Shown here piece by piece: positions 42,935-51,821 of a DNA stretch of 64,000 bases. A program made the position numbers and the translations under genes. This stretch comes from JACMQW01 sp964536965 (GTDB taxonomy: Bacteria > Bdellovibrionota > UBA1018): contig CAZIAL010000010.1 in NCBI GenBank assembly GCA_964536965.1, positions 1-64,000 of the forward strand, read 5' to 3'. The notes under the pieces are model-generated. The model did no database searches, was not told the origin of the DNA, and was given only the letters and a program-made list of their open reading frames with translations. The number at the start of each line of letters is the position of its first letter. Within the stretch, counting starts at the first letter, position 1.

Positions 42935-45661
42935 ATGAAAAAACTCTCCTCCATCCTCCGGCTCCCCATCCTTTCCCTCACCCTCGCGATCGCGGGCGGC
43001 TGCGCTTCCGCCCCGAAATCGGAACCGACCCTCGCGGCCGGCGGCCAAACCGGCAAGAGCTCGATGCTCACCCGCGAAGCGGCGATGTATCGTTCGCGCC
43101 AGGTCCATAAAATCGCTTATAATGTCTGGCTGAAAGTCGACGAAACTTCCGAAGAATTTCAGGGGCGCACGCGCATCTCCTTCGAGCTTCGCGAGAATGC
43201 CTTCCAGAATCTGAACCATCTTCGAATCGATTTTACCGGCGGAAAAATCACGAGCCTGCTCCTGAACGGCACCACCTGGATGCCCGAGAAAATCGCGAAG
43301 GTGTATAACGGCGAATGGATTCAGATCCCGAAAGGCGATCTGGTCACCGGGGCGAATCGCATCGATATCGCCTACACCCATCCTTATTCGCAGAGCGGGA
43401 ACGGGTTTTACCGTTTCAAGGATCCCGAGGACGGCGCGGTTTACCTGCACACCGACCTGGAACCCTATTACGCGAACCTCGTCCTTCCCGTCTTCGACCA
43501 GCCTGACCTGAAAGCGACGTTCGACGTCACCGTGCAGGCACCGAACGAATGGACGATCGTCGGGAACATGCCGCTGCGGGAAAAAACGAAGGTCGATGGA
43601 GATTCGGCATGGTCCTTCGCGCAGTCGCCCTTGATGAGCACTTACCTTTTCGCTGTGATGGCGGGGCCCTGGAAGATGTGGAAGAGCGATTTCAAAGGCA
43701 TGCCGCTCGCGCTTTTCGCCCGGCAGTCGCTCGCCAAGTACGTCGACGCGAACGACTGGTTTAAAGTCACGCGCACGGGGCTGGATTTTTTCTCCGACTA
43801 TTTCGGCTACGCTTACCCCTATCCGAAATACGACCAGATCATCGTTCCGGACCACAACGCCGGCGCCATGGAAAACATCGGCGCCGTCACGTTCAACGAA
43901 GGCTTCGTTTTCCGCGGGCCCGCCACCGAGGAGAAACGAAAGGATCGCGCGGATACGATTCTCCACGAAATGGCGCATATGTGGTTCGGCGACCTCGTGA
44001 CGATGCGGTGGTGGAACGGACTCTGGCTGAACGAAAGTTTCGCGACCTACCTTTCTTCGGTCGCCCTGGAACGCACGAAACTTTTTTCCGGCGCACCGCA
44101 GTCTTTCTTCGCCGGAATGAAACGCTGGGCCTATGCGGAGGACCAGCTCCCGACCACCCATTCGATCGAGGTCTCCGTGCCCGATACGAACCAGGCGATG
44201 GCCAACTTCGACGGGATCACGTACGGCAAAGGCGCCTCCGCGCTGAAACAGTTCCATTACGGCCTCGGTGATGACGACTTCCAGGAAGGACTCCAGCGCT
44301 ACTTCACGCGTTTCGCGAACCGGAATACGGCGCTCGCCGACTTCATCAACACCATGGCCCAGACCTCGGATAAAAACCTGACTCCTTGGGTGAAATCCTG
44401 GCTCCAGAATCACGGCTACAACCGCATCGGCGCCGAATGGACCTGCGGAGACGACGGAAAGATTTCGAAATTCGAGCTCGTCCAGAAGACGGAAGGCGTC
44501 GGCAACCCGCTGCGCCCGCACCGGCTGCAGATCGGATTTTTCCATCGCGACCAGCAAGGACGATTCACGAAGCGCGGCAAAGGCATTCGTACGGCGATCG
44601 AATCGGAACGCGCGAATGTCGAGGAAGCGGTCGGCGAGAAGTGCCCGGACCTCGTTTTTCCGAATGACGAAGACTTCGGCTATTTCATGGTCGATCTCGA
44701 CCCGAAATCGCTCGAGGCGGCGAAGACTTCCCTCTCGAAAGTCTCCGACGCGTTTACGCGCCACCTTCTGGCCTACACGCTTTGGGAGATGGTCCGCGCC
44801 GGAAAGTGGACCCTCTCCGAATTCGCCGAGGCCTCGGCGGGATGGCTCGCGACGGAAACGAACAAGACCCTGATCGAAGACCTCTCGGACATCCTGGCGC
44901 ATTCACGGCGAATGTCCGTCGCCCGTTTGCTCGAAGGCGAAGCCCGCGCGAAATTCCTAGACCGCATTCATACGCTCGCCCGCCGTAAGGCCGAAACCAG
45001 CGCTCGCGGATCGGATCTCCAGCGCATCTGGTTCACGCTCGCTCTGCGAACGATGGCGCCGACGGATGCCGAATGGGCCCTCGCGATTCACGCGGGAAAG
45101 AGGAAGCTTCCGGGGCTGAAAGTCGATCCGGATCTTCGCTGGGACATCCTCACTACGGTCGCCCGAGTCGCGCCGATCGATTCCGCGACTCTCGAGGCCG
45201 CCGGCAAAGCGGACCCGTCCAGCGAAGGCCAGGGGCGAATGCTCGAAGTCCTTTCGGCGCTCGAAACCTCCTCGGTGACGAACGAACTTCCGGCTCTTTT
45301 CACCCTCGAGAAAACGGACGCCAACATTCCGAACGCGCGGCTCCGTAAGGCGATGTCCACTTATCTTTCTTACTCCCGAATCCCGCGGGCCGAAGCCTGG
45401 CGGCCGAAGTTTTTCGCCTCGCTCTCCGCCGTAGCGGCCAAATCGGACGACTCCTACTTCCGCAGCTTCGCTCAGTCCCTCTATCCGAGCCAATGCTCGG
45501 ATGCGGTAGCTGACGAAACGACCGAATGGCTGAAATCGAATTCGAAGGCTCCGCGCACGCTCCGCATCGCGCTTCGGAAGATGGCTTTCGCCGAAAAATG
45601 GTGTGCCGCCATCCGGGCCGGACGCCCCTTCCCGCTTTGGCAATCGATTGGAGAGGATTAA
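42935..45661 (+). CDS. M1-family aminopeptidase, lipoprotein
   Basis: 908 residues. Lipoprotein signal ending AGGCASAP. The catalytic domain has GAMENIGAVTFNE (substrate site) and HEMAHMWFGDLVT ...NESFA (HExxH-x18-E zinc site). C-terminal ERAP-like helical domain follows. The lipid anchor suggests placement in the periplasm or outer membrane, where it trims peptides, unlike cytoplasmic PepN. The SecD-head-like gene follows by 3 bp and may form an operon. Confidence 0.93.
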   Translation: MKKLSSILRLPILSLTLAIAGGCASAPKSEPTLAAGGQTGKSSMLTREAAMYRSRQVHKIAYNVWLKVDETSEEFQGRTRISFELRENAFQNLNHLRIDFTGGKITSLLLNGTTWMPEKIAKVYNGEWIQIPKGDLVTGANRIDIAYTHPYSQSGNGFYRFKDPEDGAVYLHTDLEPYYANLVLPVFDQPDLKATFDVTVQAPNEWTIVGNMPLREKTKVDGDSAWSFAQSPLMSTYLFAVMAGPWKMWKSDFKGMPLALFARQSLAKYVDANDWFKVTRTGLDFFSDYFGYAYPYPKYDQIIVPDHNAGAMENIGAVTFNEGFVFRGPATEEKRKDRADTILHEMAHMWFGDLVTMRWWNGLWLNESFATYLSSVALERTKLFSGAPQSFFAGMKRWAYAEDQLPTTHSIEVSVPDTNQAMANFDGITYGKGASALKQFHYGLGDDDFQEGLQRYFTRFANRNTALADFINTMAQTSDKNLTPWVKSWLQNHGYNRIGAEWTCGDDGKISKFELVQKTEGVGNPLRPHRLQIGFFHRDQQGRFTKRGKGIRTAIESERANVEEAVGEKCPDLVFPNDEDFGYFMVDLDPKSLEAAKTSLSKVSDAFTRHLLAYTLWEMVRAGKWTLSEFAEASAGWLATETNKTLIEDLSDILAHSRRMSVARLLEGEARAKFLDRIHTLARRKAETSARGSDLQRIWFTLALRTMAPTDAEWALAIHAGKRKLPGLKVDPDLRWDILTTVARVAPIDSATLEAAGKADPSSEGQGRMLEVLSALETSSVTNELPALFTLEKTDANIPNARLRKAMSTYLSYSRIPRAEAWRPKFFASLSAVAAKSDDSYFRSFAQSLYPSQCSDAVADETTEWLKSNSKAPRTLRIALRKMAFAEKWCAAIRAGRPFPLWQSIGED

Positions 45662-45664
45662 ATC

Positions 45665-46117
45665 ATGAACAGAGTTCGAATCAGCGCCGCCCTTTTCGTT
45701 TCCGTCGCGATGAGCATGGGAGCGCTCGCGGCTCGGCCGACTCCCCTCCTCGAGGTCAAAGTCGGCGATCGAACCGTGCTTCGCAAAGCCGCCATCGAAT
45801 CCGCGAAGCTCGTGGAGGAAAAACAGTCGCAGGCGTGGAACATCGTTCTGCAGTTCGCTCCGAGCAGCACGAAGGAATTCCATCGCGTGACCAAGATGAA
45901 CTTGGGCAAGCCGCTGCAAGTTCGGGTCGAAGGAAAACTCGCCGTCTCGGCGCTCGTCCAGAGCCCGAACGTCGGCGGACGGATTTTTTTGCCGGGACGT
46001 TATACGAAGCCGGAGGCGGAACGGATCGCGGCTCTCCTCATCTCTTCCGGTTCACGGAAGAAAACACCCGCGAAAAAGAAACCTCAGTCGACGAGTTCGA
46101 TTTCGACCGGACAGTGA
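45665..46117 (+). CDS. exported protein resembling the SecD first periplasmic domain head
   Basis: 150 residues; signal peptide MNRVRISAALFVSVAMSMGALA. The mature part reads VVLQF-like IVLQFAPSSTKEFHRVTKMNLGKPLQVRVEGKLAVSALVQSPNVGG then FLPGRYTKPEAERIAALL. This is the pattern of the P1 head of SecD (the phrases LGKPL, DG(K)V-SAP, GG-x-x-I-x-G-x-(F/Y)T-x-x-EA) without any membrane domain. Lys-rich, Ser-rich tail. Role unknown. Its 3' end overlaps xth by 34 bp (convergent). Confidence 0.6.
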   Translation: MNRVRISAALFVSVAMSMGALAARPTPLLEVKVGDRTVLRKAAIESAKLVEEKQSQAWNIVLQFAPSSTKEFHRVTKMNLGKPLQVRVEGKLAVSALVQSPNVGGRIFLPGRYTKPEAERIAALLISSGSRKKTPAKKKPQSTSSISTGQ

Positions 46118-46860
46118 TCCGAGCCTAAAATCGCCGGCTGGATCCGCACGGCGCGGACCTGCTCGATCAGTCCCGCATCGACGCAGTGGTAGTCGAGTCG
46201 CCATCCCACGTTCTTTTCCCGGACTCCGGGGCGATAACTCCACCAAGTGTAGTGTCCCGGCCCTTTCTCGAAATGTCGGAAAGCATCGACGAAGCCCGCG
46301 GCCAGGAACTTCGTCATCCAATTGCGTTCCTCGGGGAGGAATCCGGCGTTCTTCAGATTGCTCTTCGGATTCTTCAGATCGATCTCCTGGTGGGCGATAT
46401 TGTAATCGCCGCAGAGCACGACGTGCCGGCCGGCGGTGACATATTTCCGGCAAAGCGCCAGCATCGCGTCGCAGAATTCGAGCTTAAAACCGAGGCGAGT
46501 GTGTTCGCGCTGCGAGTTCGGAAAATAGGCGTTGATCACCGCGAGGTCGCGGCCGGGGCGATCGTATTCGGCGATGAGCACGCGTCCTTCCCGGTCGATA
46601 TGCGGAATTCCCATCCCGGTGACGATTCGCGACGGCTCCGACCTCGAATAGATCGCCGTACCGCTATAACCGGGCTTTTCGGCCGAGTGCCAGTAGGAGT
46701 AGTAGTTCTTCGGGTTGACCAGGAACGCATCGAGTTGGTCGCGATTCGCTTTCGTTTCCTGGAGGCAGACGACGTCAGCGGAAACTTCCGCAAACCATTT
46801 CTCGAAACCCTTTTGCGCGCAGGCGCGAATTCCGTTCACGTTCCACGTTTGGATTTTCAT
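46084..46860 (-). CDS. xth: exodeoxyribonuclease III
   Basis: 258 residues: TWNVNGIRA, CLQETKA (catalytic Glu), NAYFPNSQ, CGDYNIAHQEID (catalytic Asp-Asn), and the end LGSDHCPVEIEL (catalytic His). 3'-5' exonuclease and AP endonuclease for base excision repair, fitting nth and polX further upstream. The convergent 34-bp overlap with the SecD-like gene is tight. The glycosyltransferase gene upstream ends 2 bp away, so they are probably one transcript. Confidence 0.95.
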   Translation of the reverse strand: MKIQTWNVNGIRACAQKGFEKWFAEVSADVVCLQETKANRDQLDAFLVNPKNYYSYWHSAEKPGYSGTAIYSRSEPSRIVTGMGIPHIDREGRVLIAEYDRPGRDLAVINAYFPNSQREHTRLGFKLEFCDAMLALCRKYVTAGRHVVLCGDYNIAHQEIDLKNPKSNLKNAGFLPEERNWMTKFLAAGFVDAFRHFEKGPGHYTWWSYRPGVREKNVGWRLDYHCVDAGLIEQVRAVRIQPAILGSDHCPVEIELVD

Positions 46861-46861
46861 C

Positions 46862-48208
46862 TCAGTTCCCGCCTTTCACGTCAGCCTTGCGATTCTTCTC
46901 TTCGATCCATTTCGAAAAGTATTTCGTCCGTCCCGAGAAATCGGCCCCGAGGATCCGTCCGATCAGATTCTGGCGCCGATGGACGGCGAGCCGGTCGGGC
47001 GACTCCAGCAGCTCGTCGATTCGCGCGAGGAACTTTCCGCGGTTCGTACGCTCGCCATAGAGCGTGGCCAGCGCCTCTCGACCCGCGAAGCGAAGCCCAT
47101 CCGCGCTCTCGGCGTCGAGATAGGCGCCGGCGGCGGCGTCGGCGAACTCCCCTTCGGTCCGGGCGACCAAGCCCGCGAAGCTGGCCGGCGCATCCGCTTC
47201 GACCATCCCTTCCGCCCCGATGGGCGTCGTGACCACAGGAATCCCGGCGGCCCATGCATCGCTGATCTTTCCCTTGATTCCCGCGCCGAACCGAAGCGGC
47301 GCGAGCAATACGCGGTAGTCGCGCAGAGTGGGAATCGATTCCGGGGTCGGACCGAAGACCCGGATGCGGTCCTTCGGAGAATCCAACGCCATGATTTCCT
47401 TCGGAGCATAGGCACCGTATAGATGGAGTTCCGCTTCCCGCTCTCCGTGGCGAGAAAGCTCTTCGCGAATCCGCGGCCAAAGGACTTTCGCCGACCAAAA
47501 CGCCGCATCCCGGTTCGGGAGGTGCCGGAAATTTCCGATCGAGACGAAGTGCTTTCGTTCGGCGTGCGGTCGCCAGAGGGTGGAGTCGGGATCGGGATAC
47601 GCAAAGCCAAGGCCGAGCAGCAGAGACGGATCCACGCCGAATCCGGTCTGCAAGAGCCTCTCTTCGAAAGTCGAAAGAATCAGCGAAAGATCGGAACGGT
47701 AAATCGCGGCGAGTTCCCGGAGGCAATCCGGAGTATCGATCTCGTCGAGCGAATCGTAGAGCTCTCCGAGCGCCCCTTCGGGAATCGAGGCTCCTTCGCG
47801 ATGCGAAGGATTCGGGGCCGCGACCGCGAGCGCGCGGGCGAGCCGATCGGCGCGAGCGCGGCGAAGGAAATGGAGGTCGATCGTATCGAGGATTCGCAGC
47901 GCCTGCGGGGCCTGCTCGGCGACGCGCCAACCGAACTGTTCTTCGAGCATGAAGCGGTCGAAAACGACGACTTCGGGCGCGAATTCACGCAAACGAAGGT
48001 CGAAAGCGGGATCGTTCGGCCCGATTTGAAACGTCTCGATTCCCCTGGTTTGGAGAGCCGACGCGAATGCGTTTTGGTCCGACGGGGAAGCAAAAAGAAT
48101 CCGATCCCCCCGCGAAAGGAAGTCCTCGAGCAGCGCGACGGTGCGAACGCCCGCCGCGCTCGAAGTCGGTTCGGGAAATACGGGGCCGATGAAGAGGATT
48201 TTGCGCAT
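46862..48208 (-). CDS. GT4-like glycosyltransferase
   Basis: 448 residues. N-terminal Rossmann-type start FIGPVFPEPTSSAAGVRTVAL; C-terminal nucleotide-sugar half with VSIGNFRHLPNRDA, LYGAYAP and LLAPLRFGAGIKGKISDAWAAGIPVVTTPIGAEGM, whose Glu fits the E-x7-E-type acceptor side of GT4. It likely adds a sugar to a surface glycan. No other glycan genes are nearby. Substrate unknown. Confidence 0.75.
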   Translation of the reverse strand: MRKILFIGPVFPEPTSSAAGVRTVALLEDFLSRGDRILFASPSDQNAFASALQTRGIETFQIGPNDPAFDLRLREFAPEVVVFDRFMLEEQFGWRVAEQAPQALRILDTIDLHFLRRARADRLARALAVAAPNPSHREGASIPEGALGELYDSLDEIDTPDCLRELAAIYRSDLSLILSTFEERLLQTGFGVDPSLLLGLGFAYPDPDSTLWRPHAERKHFVSIGNFRHLPNRDAAFWSAKVLWPRIREELSRHGEREAELHLYGAYAPKEIMALDSPKDRIRVFGPTPESIPTLRDYRVLLAPLRFGAGIKGKISDAWAAGIPVVTTPIGAEGMVEADAPASFAGLVARTEGEFADAAAGAYLDAESADGLRFAGREALATLYGERTNRGKFLARIDELLESPDRLAVHRRQNLIGRILGADFSGRTKYFSKWIEEKNRKADVKGGN

Positions 48209-48274
48209 GTTTTTTTTCCGAACCGGGGTCGGTTTCTCTTAGCACGAAGAAAAGACTTCACCTAGACTAGGGGC

Positions 48275-49558
48275 ATGACGCAGACGCTCCAGATCACCGC
48301 AACCGTGCTCTTCGCCGTGGCAATTTTCCATACGTTCGTCGCTTCGAAATTCCAGAAGATGGCCCACCACTCCGAACCAGGTTCGGTCCGCGCGAATCTC
48401 TTCCACGTCCTGGGCGAGGTCGAGGTGGTCTTCGGTTTCTGGGCCGCGGTTTTTATCGCGTTCTTCACGATTCTCGCGGGGTCGGAAGCCGCCATTGCTT
48501 ACATCGACAGCGTGGATTTTACCGAAGCCGCGTTCGTTTTCGTCATCATGGCCGTCTCCGCGACCCGCTCGATTCGCGAACTGACCGGATGGGGAATCGA
48601 GCTCTTCGCGAAATGGATCGTACGCGTCGCGCCCCTCCTGAACTCGCACCAGGCGTTTTATCTCGTCACGCTCATTCTGGGCCCGCTTCTCGGAAGCCTG
48701 ATCACCGAACCCGCGGCGATGACGGTCTGCGCGCTGATTCTGAAAGAGCGTTTCTTCGATCTCGCGATCACCGACCGATTCAAATATAAGACTCTGGGCC
48801 TTCTCTTCGTGAATATCTCGATCGGAGGCGTCCTCACCCATTTCGCGGCTCCTCCGGTCGTCATGGTGGCCAAGACCTGGGGGTGGGACACTCCGTTCAT
48901 GTTTATGCACTTCGGGTACCACGCCATCATCGCCGTGTTCCTGAATACCGCGCTCACCGTCTGGCTGCTGCGCAAGGATTTCCACGCCCTTCCTAAAACC
49001 ACGCTCGTGCAAGCCCAGCGACCGAAAACTCCGGTCTGGATCACGATCGTGCATCTTCTCTTTCTCTTTCTCGTCGTTTATACGGCCCATCATATCGCCG
49101 TGTTTCTCGGCCTTTTCATGCTCTTTATCGGCGTGATGTCCATTACCGAACCCCATCAGGATAAGATCCAGCTTCGCGAGTCGATGCTCGTCGGATTCTT
49201 TCTCGCCGGTCTCGTCGTCCTCGGGAAACCGCAGTCGTGGTGGCTCGCGCCGATCATCACCTCGCTTGACGAACTTCCGCTTTTTCTGGGCGCGGCGGGA
49301 CTAACGGCGTTCACGGACAACGCGGCGCTGACCTTCCTCGGCGCGCAGGTGCCGAACTTATCGGATTCGCTGAAGCACGCGCTCGTCGCGGGCGCGGTCA
49401 CCGGCGGCGGTCTCACCGTGATCGCGAACGCTCCGAACCCGGCAGGATACGGCATCTTGAAGGAGCACTTCGGGAAGGAAGGCGTCAGTCCCGCGCGGCT
49501 CGCGCTGGCGGCCCTGCTGCCTACGGCGATTGCGGCGCTTTGCCTTTACCTGCTTTAA
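48275..49558 (+). CDS. NhaD/ArsB-superfamily Na+/H+ antiporter-like protein
   Basis: 427 residues with about 11 hydrophobic helices. The GSLITEPAAMTVCALILKE and TAFTDNAALTFLGAQVPNLS segments match the substrate-binding hairpins of ion transporters (IT superfamily) such as NhaD and the related 'putative Na+/H+ antiporter' group. ATG at 48275. Ion specificity is inferred from family, not from sequence. Converges with the M19 peptidase gene, overlapping 38 bp. Confidence 0.75.
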   Translation: MTQTLQITATVLFAVAIFHTFVASKFQKMAHHSEPGSVRANLFHVLGEVEVVFGFWAAVFIAFFTILAGSEAAIAYIDSVDFTEAAFVFVIMAVSATRSIRELTGWGIELFAKWIVRVAPLLNSHQAFYLVTLILGPLLGSLITEPAAMTVCALILKERFFDLAITDRFKYKTLGLLFVNISIGGVLTHFAAPPVVMVAKTWGWDTPFMFMHFGYHAIIAVFLNTALTVWLLRKDFHALPKTTLVQAQRPKTPVWITIVHLLFLFLVVYTAHHIAVFLGLFMLFIGVMSITEPHQDKIQLRESMLVGFFLAGLVVLGKPQSWWLAPIITSLDELPLFLGAAGLTAFTDNAALTFLGAQVPNLSDSLKHALVAGAVTGGGLTVIANAPNPAGYGILKEHFGKEGVSPARLALAALLPTAIAALCLYLL

Positions 49559-50792
49559 CGGTCCCGCGAACTTTTTCCCACGCGCGCAGAAACCGCTCGA
49601 CCGCGAGTTCCGGATCGGGCTCGGTCTCCACGCCGGCGGCACGGAACGAAGAGAACAGTTTCGGCAGATCGTCACCGCGATAAAATCCGTTTTCGGCGAA
49701 GGTCGGGGCTTCGGAGATCGCGACATCCGGACATCCGCCGCGCAGACCTCGCAGGGGAGCGTTGAAATCGCTTCCGAGCGTCACCGCCGCGGGAGAACCC
49801 GCGAGCTCGGCGGTGCGCCTCCATTCTTCCGCAAAAGCGCGAATTCCGCGGCGGCAATTTGCCGAAAGCCCGCTTGCGACTCCCAACTCTTTGGTCATGT
49901 CGTCGGTGGGGATCAGTCCGACAATGCCGCCGGTCGCGCGCACACGATCGAGCGTGAAGTTCGGCACGGAACGTTCGTTCTGAGAAATTTCGCGCAGCTT
50001 CGTATGGGTCACGAGCGAGGGCTGCCCCACGCGATCGAGGACTTCGACGATTTCCCGCTGCGCCCGGTCCGAGGCGTGCGCGAGGTCGATCCAGACGCGG
50101 TTTTTGACGAGTGCTTCGAGCGTCGTTTTTCCGAAGGCGGATAGTCCGTGCGGATTCACATACGCACCGCTGACGGGATCGGTGGACTTCGAGATCCACG
50201 CCTGAAGGTTCTCGAGCGGCGAATTCAGCACTCCCGCCCCCGGCCAGAGCGCGACCCCGCGACCTAAACGATCCGGCGAAAGATGCATGAAAGTCACGAT
50301 GCGAACTTTCTTGCGATCGACGAAGAGGGCTCGGTCTTCTTCGGTTTCGAGGACCCCGCCCGCGGTTTCGATGGAAAGGACGAAAACCCGCTTCCCGGCA
50401 CCAAGCGCGGTTCTCGCCTCCGAGGGCTCCGAGGCGATCACCCAGCCCGGATTTTCGGCGACAAAACGCTCGGCGCTTTCGATCTGCCGGACCAAGCTTT
50501 CACGCACCGCGCCCAGCGTGAGGATCGGATGGGCGTAAAAAGAGAGAACGATCAGCTTCAAGCCCGATGCGTCGAGCGAGCTCTTCGTAAACTTGGTGGA
50601 AAGGCGGCTGTTCGGCCCCCCCGCGAGCGGTGCTTCGTCAATATCCCCGCGTAAAATCGGACCGACTCCGTCCTTCATCCAGAGATGGGAATGCAGGTCG
50701 AGCGAACTCGCCCGGACCGGAAATGGAGCGGTGAAAAGCAGCGAAATCGGGAGTAAAATCGAAATCCGAGAGAGAGATCGAAAAAATGTCAT
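49521..50792 (-). CDS. M19-family dipeptidase, exported
   Basis: About 423 residues. Signal peptide (SRISILLPISLLFTAPFPVRA). Family motifs: DLHSHLW (metal His-x-His), IDLAHAS, THTKLREISQNERSVPN and LGSDFNA. Membrane dipeptidases hydrolyse dipeptides; in the periplasm of Gram-negatives some cut D-Ala-containing peptides. ATG at 50792 is taken; a TTG at 50807 is possible. Its start nearly meets the divergent gene at 50819, so both promoters overlap. Confidence 0.85.
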   Translation of the reverse strand: MTFFRSLSRISILLPISLLFTAPFPVRASSLDLHSHLWMKDGVGPILRGDIDEAPLAGGPNSRLSTKFTKSSLDASGLKLIVLSFYAHPILTLGAVRESLVRQIESAERFVAENPGWVIASEPSEARTALGAGKRVFVLSIETAGGVLETEEDRALFVDRKKVRIVTFMHLSPDRLGRGVALWPGAGVLNSPLENLQAWISKSTDPVSGAYVNPHGLSAFGKTTLEALVKNRVWIDLAHASDRAQREIVEVLDRVGQPSLVTHTKLREISQNERSVPNFTLDRVRATGGIVGLIPTDDMTKELGVASGLSANCRRGIRAFAEEWRRTAELAGSPAAVTLGSDFNAPLRGLRGGCPDVAISEAPTFAENGFYRGDDLPKLFSSFRAAGVETEPDPELAVERFLRAWEKVRGTVKAGKGKAPQSP

Positions 50793-50818
50793 CTGCGAGG
50801 TCCCCAAGCGAGAAAGCG

Positions 50819-51691
50819 ATGCCCCAGTCTACGCCAAACTTCGATTTCCCGAAACGGCACCCGCATGAGCTAGTGCTCTTTTTCTACCCTTCGCCAGGCC
50901 TCGACTGGACGAATCCGAAGGGTCTCACGTTCACGACCGCGAGAAACAAGCTCCTCGGTTTTCCTCGCGGCATCGGCCATGTTTCCGTCCTCGTCCGCAG
51001 CCCCGAGCGAGTCGAACTCACGGGAATGACCCAGACCCATAAAAACGAAGGTCGCGCGGAAGTTCTCTGGCGGGGCTACGGACTCGGAATCCTCCTCCAC
51101 AACTTCGCCGGCGAACTCGAAGAGCGCGCGGAACTGGAGCCGGAACTTCTCGAGCGCTCGCGCCGGCCAGGGAAACTCTCATTTCTGCGGGTACTCGTGA
51201 ACGAGGCGACGACGAAACGCCTCTTCGCTTACATCGATGAATACCGCGCGAAAAATTACGGCAGTTATTACGGGATGAAGAATCGCCCTCTCCACGGCGA
51301 GGGCAGCGGCTGCTCCGCGTTCGCGGCGAGCTTTCTCGAAACCGCCGGGATTCTGCACGATGACTTTCGGAAAGAATGGACGCGGACGTTCAACATTCCG
51401 AAAGACCTCATCGGTGGCCCAGTGACCGGAAAAAAAGTATCGGTGCTGACGATGCTCCGCCGCGCGAAACGCTGGGCGCAGGAGGGGGAACCTCACGAGA
51501 AGGGTTTTTTCTGGGATCCGGACCTGATGCACGGCTGGCTTCTGCGGGCTTACGAGAAAGCGCGACCGACGGGGAGCCATGCCGCGGACTACGGCCAACT
51601 CGAAGCCGATCAGTGGAATGCCACTCCGGGACTCGTGCTCGACGTCCGTGACATTACGCCGCCTTCCGGAAAAATCTTTCATCACGAATGA
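50819..51691 (+). CDS. hypothetical protein, possible permuted NlpC/P60-like cysteine hydrolase
   Basis: 290 residues from ATG 50819 (an earlier ATG at 50786 would overlap the divergent M19 start). No signal peptide. A His in GIGHVSVLV precedes, by about 110 residues, a Cys at the start of a helix-like GSGCSAFAASFLETAG. This His-then-Cys order is that of the permuted papain-like (LRAT/YiiX-type) fold. The intervening text is not alignable by eye. It could also be a non-enzymatic protein. Confidence 0.45.
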   Translation: MPQSTPNFDFPKRHPHELVLFFYPSPGLDWTNPKGLTFTTARNKLLGFPRGIGHVSVLVRSPERVELTGMTQTHKNEGRAEVLWRGYGLGILLHNFAGELEERAELEPELLERSRRPGKLSFLRVLVNEATTKRLFAYIDEYRAKNYGSYYGMKNRPLHGEGSGCSAFAASFLETAGILHDDFRKEWTRTFNIPKDLIGGPVTGKKVSVLTMLRRAKRWAQEGEPHEKGFFWDPDLMHGWLLRAYEKARPTGSHAADYGQLEADQWNATPGLVLDVRDITPPSGKIFHHE

Positions 51692-51821
51692 GCGGTCGAA
51701 TAAGCGGTCGAACATGAATTCGCCCGTCGGTTAGACGGAACTCGCCCGTCAGAACTCCTATATTCGTTCCCACCGAAGCGGACGGGTTCCCTTTTGCGTG
51801 CTTTCTCGGTAGTTTGCGCCC

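Noticed and set aside
42908..44902. Long minus-strand open frame (664 codons) opposite the M1 peptidase gene
   Set aside because: It lies wholly opposite the M1 aminopeptidase gene, whose catalytic motifs are clear. High GC third positions make long shadow frames; no motif or start signal supports it.
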